DNA of 64,000 nt. Source: Nageia nagi (taxonomy: Eukaryota > Pinophyta). The notes beneath the pieces are model-generated. The model did no database searches, was not told where the DNA came from, and saw only the letters and a program-made list of their open reading frames with translations. The stretch lies in NCBI GenBank assembly GCA_050084985.1, contig JBITNC010000001.1, positions 108,376,001-108,440,000 on the forward strand. Reading direction: 5' to 3'. Shown in pieces: positions 36,685 to 47,415 of the stretch. The position numbers and the translations under genes are program-made. The first letter of the stretch is position 1; each line of letters begins with the position of its first letter.

Positions 36685-37960
36685 GTGATAAGAATAGCCT
36701 TCCTTCCTATTGCAATCTCTAGAATAGTGGGATCCCCCGTAGTGATAATATTCTCCTTTAGGGTGGGGAGCTCTATCAGGGATAGACCTATTTTAATTTT
36801 TTATAGGGGAATATTACCTAAGTTTCTTTCCATCCTTACTTGGAGCAAGAATTTTATTTTTAGGGGTTGGTTGAGAAGGAATATATTTCTTCTTTTTAGA
36901 AGGTTGATCTCCCTTATTCTTCCCTTCCCACCACTTATTCTGACCCTTGTTTGGTTTTCCCTAATTTTGCTCACCCTAATTATTTTTTTGGAATTTTTGA
37001 TGTTGATGAGAAGACTCTCTATGAGTTTCCAATCTAATTTGTTCCCTCCTAACCATCTCATAGGCTTTCTAGGTAGTGGAGGGGTCAAACTAATTTTTGG
37101 TAGTGTTAATTTGAGCATCCAAATAAAACAAATGTTTTTTGAGTCTTATTGAAATCACTTGCTTTAGTACTAGGAATATATTTTAGTATATGGGTAAAAT
37201 CTTGATGATGTGCCTCCATTGATAGGTTTCTCTATACTAATTTTGCATATTCAACCCTTCTTTTCGACATGAATTGGTTATTCAAAAACCTTCCTTAGAA
37301 GAGTTTCTTAAAATATACCCAATTAATATTTAAGTACTATTTATTTGTATCCTCAATATAGATGCTCCACCAATGCAAAGATATTTTAGCTAAATGAATA
37401 CTAGCATAAGCTATGTGAGAATAGTCACCACAACCCCTTATCACAAAATAGCACTCCAACTCCTATACCCATCCTTCTACTTAGTGAACATTGCTAGTGA
37501 ACTTAGAAATATGAGCATGCTTTTGATCTTTAGATAGATTTTTTACTACTTGAGCCCATATTTCCTCAATAGATAATGTAGGAATGATAACTTGGTCATC
37601 ACCCTACTAGTCCCTTTATAAATATTCTAGAGCTTGTTGTTGCTACTATAACCATTATCTCATTTCAACAATGACAACATTCATAGTTGTAATGATATCA
37701 TCTTCCAAACCTAAATTTTGGTCTTGATCATTACGTTTATATTTATCATATGATCATTATTAATATTGTAGAGTCCATTTATCCAAAGAACATACATAAC
37801 CCTAGGTCCACCTTGATGCCTACCATGAGGACCACCATAAGGGCACCTCTTGGTCAAACATTTTGATCATCTCCTAGTATATTTCATATATTATGAAGTT
37901 GAGGAGGCATGACCTCTACAATATAATAAGGTAAGGTTTAGACACCATACACCATCAAGA
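36685..37960 (-). pseudogene. E6 gag
   Basis: The capsid region (about 37.56-37.2 kb) reads ISKFTSNVH, a stop, VEGWV, then AYASIHLAKISLHWWSIYI, INWVYFKKLF, GRFLNN and RVEYAKLV. This is the standard gag order (EGWL…A…L…A..WW…W..FK..F..RF). The tail is basic. A zinc knuckle at about 36.77-36.73 kb reads EYYHYGGSHYSRDCNRKEG, with Tyr at the first two Cys positions. Many stops. Confidence 0.8.
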
Positions 37961-37968
37961 CTAATTAA

Positions 37969-37981
37969 GGCTTTGATACCA
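37969..37981 (-). other. E6 primer binding site
   Basis: On the minus strand TGGTATCAAAGCC, one change from the plant initiator-Met site TGGTATCAGAGCC, directly inside the LTR. Confidence 0.85.
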
Positions 37982-37982
37982 A

Positions 37983-38800
37983 TGTAAAGAACAAAAAACT
38001 TATACTACTAAAAAAGGAGATTTTCAAAAAAATTCTTTAATTCTTTCTAAATGATTTAGTTCACTTCAGAGAATTATTGAATATTTAGGATTCTTTACCT
38101 TGTGTTGTAGACATGGACATTGATATAGTGTATTTCTCCATCAAATAACCATTATGAGATCCAAAATTTAGGACCTATGATATATGGAAAGGGATGGAAC
38201 TTAATATCTTATCTAGACTCATTATCATACAATCAGGTGTAAACTCCATGTTCTCCACCTATGAATTATCAAAGGAAAAGGGTATTACCTAGAACCATCA
38301 GGAATCAAAGCCTAGGATCTTCTTAGGGTACACTTAATAGAGGTAGATACATATGTATTGATAAAATATCTTATGTGGTGAAAATTAGCCCTATGGGAAG
38401 TATCTAAACCTTGTGCAAACATAACTAAGGTTATGTAGAAATGACATCCCTATATCGAGAAAGATAAGACACACCTCAAAGTTTAAATCCATAGCTTGCC
38501 AATCCTACTCAATTTATAGAATCTAATTTAATAGCATAAATAATAAGGATATGTCTTCCCTAATATCATGATTAACAATGATCGATAGATTTAATGGTAA
38601 TAGAGAGATACTAGACTTTATTCATCTAAAAGTACCCATTATTACAAACAATATCTTCTAGAATTTGAATTACAAAAATATCATGACCAACTAAAAAATC
38701 ATCAAGATCAATCCATTGATTCCAAATACATATATATACATGTGCTTATAATTAAGAACTCCAAAAAATAATAATTGAAATAACAATAATCCTTTTTACA
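37983..38800 (-). repeat. 5' LTR of E6 (about 818 bp)
   Basis: Its inner end (GTTCTTTACA on the minus strand) touches the primer site. The outer end is inferred at TGTAAAAAGG (38800). It is related to 17258-18210 in the same orientation. Confidence 0.75.
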
Positions 38801-40363
38801 ACAAAAACCATACAGTTTTAGGTATTGAATATACAATTTCATGTTAATTTTGAGAAACTACATAATTTGATAATTTTTCCAACAATAAAACATGATTTAC
38901 ATCTTTACAAACACAATTCTATTTCTTAGATATGCATTTCAAACTTCTACAAAATTGATGTATAATTAATGATCAAAAATCAACAAAAAGAACTAGCAAT
39001 AATATGGCTATGCCTAGTCCTCCATGGTAGCTCCTTCAGGTCCTACCTAAAACTCATATATGTACACAAAAAGGGTGAGAAGACATTCTCAGTAGGGTAC
39101 ATCTTTTCTTAATGAATTAAATATTGCTAAATTAAATTTATCCTTAAACATATTATTATCATTATGAGTTAACCCAACAACACAAAATATCCAAAATAAA
39201 TCCATTTAATACTAATCAAATGAGTACAATGATATCATATATCCCTAAAGAGATACATAATAATTCAATTTTAGCATTGATAGAATTTATCAATAACTAA
39301 CAATGCATAATTATCTATGCTAAGATGTAGATAAAAATAATGCAACTAAATGATACCATACATAGACATTATCCTTCACATAACCATGAAAATGTCTTAT
39401 TACACCATTATTAAATGCAACAGGAGAGGTCAATATAGGGATTAAAGTTCATGAAACAAGGATAACATTTAACACCTAGTAGGTAGGAGAGAAAGAGGTA
39501 ATCTTTATATTCTATTGAGAAGGTTCCAAAAAGGTTAGCGACCTAGGGTTTTACCTTTAGGCCACCCAAACTAATGGACAATGCTACAAAGTGAGCCTAA
39601 AAACTCATGTACAATGTTCCTATTAAAATTCCTTCAAGAAATACATTAACTATTTATGCATCAACAATGAATATCAACCAATTTATCATAACTTAAGAAT
39701 TCATGGAATGTAGAGATACCCATTTCAAAAAACTAAGCAATTCTTAGCAAATGAACAACTAATCAAAACCTAGAACTCTAACTACTGTCTTTAAGCCATT
39801 TCAAAGATACCTGTTAACTCTAAACATGGAAAGATTGTAAAATGACCAAGACAATATACAACACATAAAGAAGCATAATCAAAATCATTCACACCCATAA
39901 ATAATATACTTAACTAGTAAAATTACTTAAGAGAAGGTGTAGAACCTACTAGGTTAGTTAAAATCACAAACTGAAGCTCCTTACCTTGATAGTCCATAAA
40001 TAAACCAAAGTGCTCGATATGAGACCTCTCTAGGCTAATATACCAATGTACTATGGTTTTCCATTATGCTACGCTCCTCCCTCATATTATAGTGAGAAAA
40101 GCTTGATTCACTCACTCATTTTCATTCTTCCTTAAGTCAAAACTAATAAACATGTCTTTGAATTGAACTCCCCCATCATTGGTCATCATTAAGAGGGTTG
40201 AAATAGTAATAGATAAATGCTACAATCTTGGAAAATCTCCCAAGAAGTTCTATAGTTTGATAAATTGATTACAAGTTAAAATGAGGTTATAAATAGGATT
40301 TAATGCCCATTATGAAACCACTCTAAAAAATGAATACATTTACTTTGGGTTTGTTCTAGCACA
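38801..40363. other. Unassigned region left of E4
   Basis: No gene or clear element seen. E4 lies inside this sequence's rightward continuation, because the CTATT target site is shared. Confidence 0.4.
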
Positions 40364-40368
40364 CTATT
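40364..40368. repeat. Target site duplication of E4, left
   Basis: CTATT immediately before the 5' LTR, identical to 54339-54343. Confidence 0.92.
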
Positions 40369-41215
40369 TGTAGACACTTAAAAAATGTCCCCTTCTTAAC
40401 TAGTAAACATTAAAATAATCATAACTTTTCGCAACAATATAAAATAGGTCTAAAACCCTATTATTGGATAGCTCTAGTCGAGTACATGCAAAATAGGTGG
40501 TCACATGACTCTTTTTAGGTAAAATTGGCTATTAGGTGATCATTTTAATATTGTCATAAAATTAAAAACCAACCAACGACCTAAGATAGTCGTCGACATT
40601 TTGAGTCAGTCGCCGACGTTCGTATTATAATCGTTGGTGACTCTGTAACAGCCGAACCAAGAAGCCAAAATAGTGAGAGAAAGTTGAAACATTTCAAATT
40701 TCCAAGATGATGTGGATAGAGGAGGTCAGTTATGACCTACGATGGCTATTCACTTCCTCTTACCAACCTTTGAACATCCCATCCAAAATCTATAAATACA
40801 AGCTAATACAAAGCAAATTAGAGAGAATCTTGACCCATTTTTAAAGTAGGGTAATGCTGCCAAAATCTTGTGAGCTCATACATTTTATTGTTTTATGCTA
40901 GTTTCAATTTAATTCATGTCATACATAGATGCTTTGATGTTATTATCTTTTGCATGTGTGTAGGATTTACAGGTTGTTCATATCAAGGAAAGAAGCAAGC
41001 AAATAAAAAACAATGGAGATCTAATACTCTTGTTTTGGCAAATGGCATTTGTAAAAGTCCCTTATAAGGGAAAATTGTAGTTTGAACTAAAAATCAATAT
41101 CATTTTACAATTACAACATGTTTATCTATTTTATATAATTTGAGGTTCAGTGAAGATTTAAGAATAATTTGTATTTCATGTTATTCTACATTCTAGCTTT
41201 ATTTTCACTGCAACA
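40369..41215 (+). repeat. 5' LTR of E4 (847 bp)
   Basis: TGTAGACACT…CACTGCAACA. The first half is CpG-rich compared with its surroundings (GTCGTCGAC, GTCGCCGACG). Most differences from the 3' LTR fall in that half. Confidence 0.95.
40791..40798 (+). promoter_or_regulatory. TATA box of the E4 5' LTR
   Basis: TATAAATA, conserved at the matching place in the 3' LTR (53914-53921), copy A (2704-2711) and copy C (34082). Confidence 0.75.
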
Positions 41216-41218
41216 TTC

Positions 41219-41237
41219 TGGCGCTAGAAGGAGGGCC
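41219..41237 (+). other. E4 primer binding site
   Basis: TGGCGCTAGAAGGAGGGCC three bases after the LTR. I do not name the tRNA. E5 has a decayed form. Confidence 0.85.
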
Positions 41238-42800
41238 CTTCCATTATTGATAGGGGGTTTTTTGTTTTAAAATGATTTTACCTTTTTGTTATCTGGTTAT
41301 TTGAATTTCTCCATGTACTAACTTCAAATTTTGCATTTTGTGCATTTTAGAAAATCTATTGTAGAAATGCCAGCGACTGGAATCGAACGCCAGTGACTCA
41401 GAAGGAATGCTAACATTTTATAAAGTAATCCAAACTAAATGCCAATGATTGGGATCGAACACTGATGACTCATAATAAATGCCAATGACCTCTATCTAAA
41501 CACAAATGACTCATACTCAGGTCATTTTATCTCTTTTTGTTATCTTAGAAAAATTTAAATAAAATGCATAATGTATTGTTAAAATGGAAATATATTTTTG
41601 AATGTGATTCCTTTGCCTAGAATGCATATAAGAATGGGTAGAAAAGGTTAAATGCATTTTTTTATTAATTTATTTTATTTTATGTAAAATGTTATGTATT
41701 TATTTTCATGTTTTGGGTGAAGGGTACGTACACATTAATACTTTTTATCTTGTCTACTTATGCTCTCCCTTTGCGCTTCGTGCGATCTAAGGTGACTAGA
41801 ATAGATCGGATAGGAAGGAGTAATTAATTTTTCTTTTCTTTCACATTCACATTATCATTAATTTGGCTAATTTACCCACACATAATGACCTCTTACTAGT
41901 AAGAGGAGGTAATTTACTACACATAATACTTCCACAATTGGAAGGGGTAAATGAATCACATTTAATTTGGAATGAACTTAAAGGAAATAAATCGGGTTTT
42001 TAGTAGCATAAATCATATTAAAAGGTTAATAAATTGGAGGGATTAGAATACACTAAGTACTTTCACTTAACAAAGTATGCTCTCACTTTTGCGCTTCAAG
42101 CGATCCTAAGTGATCAGAAATAAGTTAAGTGAAAGAGGTAAAATTTATTTACATTTTATTTGGAAACATACTTCACATTAACACTCTTAAAGAGGTCTGC
42201 CCTTACCACTCCATTGGAGGTTGAAGGGAGGTGACTCTTGGAATAGTAATTGAACCTAACTTAATTAATTTATCCACACTTAATGGCTTCTTACTAAGTC
42301 TGCTCTTACCACTCCATTGGAGGTCGAAGAGATATGTGACTAGTAAGAAGAGGGAATTTATCACATATAAGACTTCCACAGTTGGAAGGAGTTAATGAAC
42401 ATCATTAAGATGTTGGATAATGAATCACATTATAATTAAAAGGAACAACGAGGTCTATTAAGGTCAAGATTCATTTAAAATAAACTTTGATTGCATCACA
42501 TTAAGATAATATAAATAAATGGACATGAAAGTTTGGGAGGGTAGTATGCATAAATGTATTTTACTTGTTTAAATGCACTTCATAAGGCCTTAAAAGAATA
42601 ATTGAACATTAACGAGTTGGATGTCACTACCAACCATTAATTCTTACTTCTTTGTAACCACCGACATAACACACTTGAAGCCATAGAGCTAGTTACACTT
42701 GGAGGTTTGCATATATGTGAAAAAGTTAAAGAAGATAATCACATAGTTAAAAGTAAGTTTGCATATAGGATGTTTGTGCATTAAATTGTTTTCTCAAAAA
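41238..42800 (+). other. E4 leader, non-coding, with internal repeats and palindromes
   Basis: There is no reading frame. At 41,368-41,520 there are about five imperfect GACT-type units (for example AACGCCAGTGACTC). TGCTCTC.CTTTTGCGCTTC recurs at about 41,761 and 42,070. ACCACTCCATTGGAGGT occurs at about 42,208 and 42,310. An 18-bp perfect palindrome is at 41889-41906. Related sequence forms the E5 leader. Such a leader would be the natural place for RNA packaging or dimerisation signals, which is inference. Confidence 0.75.
41889..41906. repeat. 18-bp perfect palindrome in the E4 leader
   Basis: CCTCTTACTAGTAAGAGG equals its own reverse complement. A similar but imperfect pair occurs near 42,285-42,350. 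Confidence 0.9.
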
Positions 42801-42819
42801 TCTAATATAAAAGATAAAA

Positions 42820-44060
42820 ATAGAGTTTCTTTTTTACGATGATATAGTTATACAAGATAAAGATACTTGGGAAAAAGTTGCTAAAGCTTTAGACAAAAAA
42901 TATGGAGCTTCTTCATCAAAACAAGTAAACACCACATCTAATAATGACTCCTCCCATGTATATCTAGTAAAAGTTAAATTAAGGGATTTAGGGATGGGAG
43001 AATATGACATAGATGATGTGGTATTTAATATACCTTCATCACAAGAAGTGGGTAAAGTATCTAAATCACCTAGTGTAATTGGATAAATAGTGCCTTTAGG
43101 AGAAGTACCTAATCAGACAATGTTCATCTATGCAGGGATAGTAGATCCTGTGTCAACAATACCCAATCAAACATATGAAGGAAATTTCAATAATGATATG
43201 AAATATTTATCACCATGTTCAAGAACATTTGTCTTAAACTATTTTAACAAATGTAATTGGCAAGGATGAGGATTGGGTCGATATGAACAAGGTCCACGAG
43301 AGATAATTGAATTACAATATCAATATCCCACTGATAAAAGTGGATTAGGTTATCAAAATGAATATAAAAATCTTGCTAAATTAGAAAATTTAGGAGAAGA
43401 GAATTTGGATTATAATGAAGAAATTTTAGAGAAAGAATCTGTAGTACAGGAAATTGTTGATATAAGAGAAGAACAATTAAGTGAAATGGATGTCTTAGAA
43501 GGTGTAAAAATGCTCTTTATTAATAATATTGAGCCACCTTGGAATCATTCATGCTTACCAAATGATATACAAGAAAAAATAAATAAAAATACCGAATCAT
43601 CATTCATTCCATATTCAGATATACCATCGGTAAATATGGTCACAATAAAAGAGAATGATATTGAAGATCAAAATGATGAACAAATAGATGAAGTTAATGA
43701 AAATCAAAATTTAATCAAAGCTATAGCCAATACTTCTACAGATGAAGTAATTGCTAATTTTTCTCTTATATCATCTAATCCTTTGGTACATGAGTTCAAA
43801 AATGTAGATCACATACTTGGTTCCTATGAAAATCAAGTATGCACGAATGAACAAACTCAAGAATACGATGAAGAATATAGTGTTAACGACAATGGATGGA
43901 TACTAGTACCAAATCAATTAGAAGAAGGGTTGCATATGCTTATTAAAAAAGTCTTAGAAATAAATATTAGTAATGATCCTCAAAATCCTAAAATTATTCA
44001 ATTAGGAGAAAACCTCACGGAAAATGAACAAGAAGAAATTATAGCCTTATTAAAAGAATG
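42820..44060 (+). pseudogene. E4 pol N-terminal region with G-patch-like segment
   Basis: The frame includes DKDTWEKVAKALDKKYG and LVKVKLRDLGMGEYDIDD. The G-patch-like segment reads FNKCNWQG, a stop, GLGRYEQGPREIIELQYQYP and KSGLGY, at about 43,240-43,350. A long open stretch to 44061 is acidic and Asn-rich. The E5 counterpart lies between protease and RT. The ATG at 43273 is not a real start. There is no gag or protease before it. Confidence 0.7.
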
Positions 44061-44930
44061 AGAAGAGGTATTTGCATGGTCATATGCAGAAATGCCTAGA
44101 ATAGATCCCAAACTAGTAGTACATAATTTAGCATTAAAGCCTGATGCTAAATCGGTTAAACAAAAATTACGTAAAATGCATCCTACTATAGCATTAATGG
44201 TAAAAGAAGAACTCCAAAAATTATTAGAAGCTAAATTCATACAACCTATACTCATATTGGATATCCAATATGGTACCTATGAAAAAACCAAGTGGAAAAA
44301 TAAGAATATGCATAGATTTTCAGGATCTTAACAAAGCTTGTCCTAAAGATGATTTCCCTCTACCTAGCATTGATAGTTTGGTAGACTCGATAGCGGGACA
44401 TGATATGTTATCATTAATGGACGGGTTTTCTGGTTATAATCAAATAAAAATAGCTACTAAAGATCAACATAAAATGGATTTTATAACTCCTTGGGGTACC
44501 TTTTGTTATAAAGTTATGCCTTTTGGATTGAAAAATGTCGGGGCAACTTATCAAAGGGCTATGACTTATATATTCCATGATTATATGCATGACATAGTAG
44601 AAGATTATGTCGATGATTTGTTGGTTAGATCTAAATATCGAGTAGATCATGGAAAAGATCTAATTAAAGTCTTAGATAGATTATTGGAACATAAAGTAAG
44701 ATTAAATCCAAAAAAATGTGTTTTTGGTGTAACTTCAAGAAAATTATTAGGATTTATTATGTCTCAATGAGGAATTGAAATAGATCCTAGTAAAGTGAAG
44801 GCAGTAGTAGACATGCCACCTCCTGCAAATCTAAAATAATTACAAAGTTTATAGGGTAAGTTACAAGCCATTAGAAGGTTTATAGCTCAACTCTCTGATA
44901 AATGTAAACCATTTACAAAATTATTAAAAA
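44061..44930 (+). pseudogene. E4 reverse transcriptase
   Basis: It opens EEVFAWSYAEMPRIDPKLVV, then KQKLRKMHPTIALMVKEEL. A frameshift near 44,265 leads to KKPSGKIRICIDFQDLNKAC, DMLSLMDGFSGYNQI, PWGTFCYKVMPFGLKN and IVEDYVDDLLVRSKY. The YVDD catalytic box is intact, and the residues D (LMDGFSGY) and PFGL are present. A TGA follows LGFIMSQ at 44,770. The sequence is classic Tat RT. It would copy element RNA to DNA. Confidence 0.92.
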
Positions 44931-45830
44931 AGGGAGTAGAATATCATTGGGGCAAAAAGCAACAAGATGCATTCGATGAAATTAAAAGATATTTATTATC
45001 GCCTCCTATCTTAAGTCCACCAAGAAAAGATGTATCCTTTTTGTTATACATCTCTGCTACTAAAAATGCTTTAGGAATAATGCTTGCTCAAAAGAATGAA
45101 CATAATAAAGAACAAGCTATATATTATCTGAGTAGAACCCTAGTGAGCTACGAGATTAAGTACATATATTTGGAAAAATTATGTCTTACTATCATTTTTG
45201 CTACTAAAAAACTCTGACATTATATGCTAAATCATACAACATATGTCATCTCTAAAATGGATCCATTGAAATATATGATGAATAAAACATATCAAAATTC
45301 AAGAACTGCAAAGTGGATAATGCACTTAACAGAATTTGATTTACATTTTATTGGACAAAAGTCAATAAAAGGATAAGTAATTGCTGACTATCTCGCTGAT
45401 GCTCCATTGCAAGATAATAAACCCCTTGTCATTGAATTACCTGATGATGGGATGTTTCAATTAGATGAAATTGAAATACCTGTAGAACCTGAAGATGATT
45501 GGGATATGACAATACACTTTGATGGCTCTTGATGTGAACAAGGTAGTGGAGTAGGTGTTGTATTTATAACCCCGCAAGGGATCCCTATACCCTATTCATT
45601 TAAATTAAAATTTCCTTGTACTAATAATAATGCAAAATACAAAGCTTTGATATTAGCATTAAAAATTGTGGTTAAATTAAAACTTAAAAGAATTAAGATT
45701 ATTGGAGATTCTTTACTCATCGTCAATCAAGTGAAAGGAATCTATCAATGTAAAGAACCTTTACTTCAAAAGTATAAAGTGTTAGTTGAAGAATTATTAA
45801 ATCTTTTGACCAATTTAGTATAGAAGTAGC
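44931..45830 (+). pseudogene. E4 RNase H and archaeal-type RNase H
   Basis: The RT-linked domain reads FLLYISATKNALGIMLAQKN then YYLSRTLVSYE and YLEKLCLTIIFATKKL, the degraded form usual in Tat. The second domain (about 45,500-45,800) reads DMTIHFDGS, a stop, CEQGSGVGVVFITPQG, PCTNNNAKYKALILALK and IIGDSLLIVNQVKGIYQ. Two catalytic Asp positions are kept. The Glu position after NN.A is Lys, the same change as in E5. Confidence 0.85.
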
Positions 45831-47264
45831 ACCAAGATCATCTAATAGATTTGTAGATGCTATGGCTTCTATTGGATCTCTTATCCCAGAAGATCCTAAA
45901 AAATCTTCAATTCAAGTTGAAATAATTCAATTGTCTCAATCATCATTACAACAGGAAGATGAAGAAAAAAATGTATTAAATATCGATGTAATTGATAAAG
46001 ATAATTGGTACAAGGAATTGATAGATTTTTTAAAATTTGGAACTCTTCCTGCAAACCTTAATAAATCATCATGATGAGCATTTAAAATCAAAGCAACCAA
46101 ATATTGTTTGATAGGGGATATCTTGCATCGATAAAATTTCAACGGTATTTTACTCAGATGTCTTGAATGTAATGATATTAAAAAGGCTATATCTTTCGTT
46201 CATGATGGAATATGTGGAGGACACTTTAACGGTGTTGCGATTGTAAAATGATTAATTTGAATGGGGTATTATTGGCCAACTATGGAAAAGGATTGTTGTG
46301 AATATGTTAAAAAATGTTTTAAATGTCAACAATACGCTCATTTATTTTCACAACCATCTCAAGAACTACATCCTACACAATCACTTTGGCCATTCTCTAA
46401 ATGGGATTAGACTTAATAGGACAAATTACACCTACGTCTTCTAGTGGACACAAGTTCATCATCACAGCAACTGAATATTTTACTAAATGGGTAGAGGCTA
46501 TTCCTATGACTTCCACCACTAGTTCACGAATTGTAGAATTTATAGAAAGTTATATTATATGTAGATTCGGTATACAGAATCAATTAATTATGGATAATGG
46601 AAAAAATTTTAAAAATAAGGATGTAAAACAAATATGTGACAAGTATAAAATTAAACAAAGTTTTTCCACTCCATATTATCCACAAGGCAATGGACAAGCA
46701 GAGGCTACTAATAAAACTATTCAGAACATCTTAGCAAAAATAGTAAATAATTCTCATAAAGATTGGCATATGCAAATACCAAAGGCCTTATGGGCTTATC
46801 ATACCAATGTATGCACCCCTATTGGGGCAACACCATTCTCTTTAGTATACGGAACAGAAGCCATCCTACCCATAGAACTTGAGATACCATCCCTTAGAGT
46901 AAATCTAAGTGAGCAAAATTCTAATGAAAAGGCAAGATAGACTCGCTTAGATCAATTTTTACTTTTAGATGAAAAATGTATTAATGCTTTAGAGCATATG
47001 CATGTTTATCAGAAGAGGATAAAATGAGCTTTTGATAAAAGGGCCCTAATTCATGAGTTCAAAATAGTTGATTTGGTTCTAAAAGAAAATCAACAAACTT
47101 CACGAATAGAATGATAGCTTAGAGATAAGTTTGCTCCGAATTGGTTAGGACCGTATATCATTAAGAAAAAATTCGGCAAAGGAACTTATCATTTATTAGA
47201 TTTAGAAGGAAATGAAGAGTGTGAACCTATAAATATCATGCATCTTTGACCCTTCCATACATAA
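45831..47264 (+). pseudogene. E4 integrase
   Basis: The linker MASIGSLIPEDPKKSS precedes the zinc-binding region with FVHDGICGGHF and YVKKCFKCQQY (H, H, C, C present). A frameshift at about 46,402 leads to GLDLIGQITPTSSSGHKFI. The core triad is seen: Asp in GLDLIG, Asp in LIMDNGKNF and Glu in GNGQAEATNKT. The C-terminal domain has FAPNWLGPYIIKKKFGKGTY and ends near 47,264. Several TAG/TGA stops interrupt an otherwise readable frame. Confidence 0.9.
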
Positions 47265-47266
47265 AG

Positions 47267-47270
<4 letters not shown>

Positions 47271-47325
<55 letters not shown>
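47271..47325. repeat. (TA)n microsatellite after integrase
   Basis: About 27 TA units start a few bases after the integrase stop. Confidence 0.95.
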
Positions 47326-47330
<5 letters not shown>

Positions 47331-47415
47331 TTAATTTTCTTTCATTTTATTTTATTGTTGAATTAATAAATAAATAAAAGTATTACTATTTGTCAAGTGT
47401 TAATGATTAAAATAG

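Larger units (their letters stand above)
34839..38800 (-). mobile_element. E6: minus-strand chromovirus-like Ty3/gypsy element, truncated in RT
   Basis: Down the minus strand: 5' LTR (38800-37983), an initiator-Met-type primer site, gag with a decayed zinc knuckle, an unassigned insert, protease, and the N-terminal half of RT. It is then cut by the family G LTR. The RT phrase ISRVLYKMTIIEI…[15 protein letters not shown] and the single gag-pol order fit chromoviruses rather than Tat. The rest of pol is not in the window. Confidence 0.8.

Noticed and set aside
36685-37152. 155-codon open frame on the plus strand
   Set aside because: It lies opposite the E6 gag tail, whose minus-strand translation shows capsid and zinc-knuckle motifs. 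It is a shadow frame.
38801-40363. A host gene between E6 and E4
   Set aside because: Short frames only; no domain, splice pattern or codon bias I could support.
40870-41067. 65-codon frame repeated at 53993-54190
   Set aside because: Both lie inside the E4 LTRs and are alike only because the LTRs are copies. No domain.
43273-44061. 262-codon frame as a stand-alone gene
   Set aside because: It is the open part of E4 pol, continuing from the G-patch-like segment into RT. The ATG is internal.
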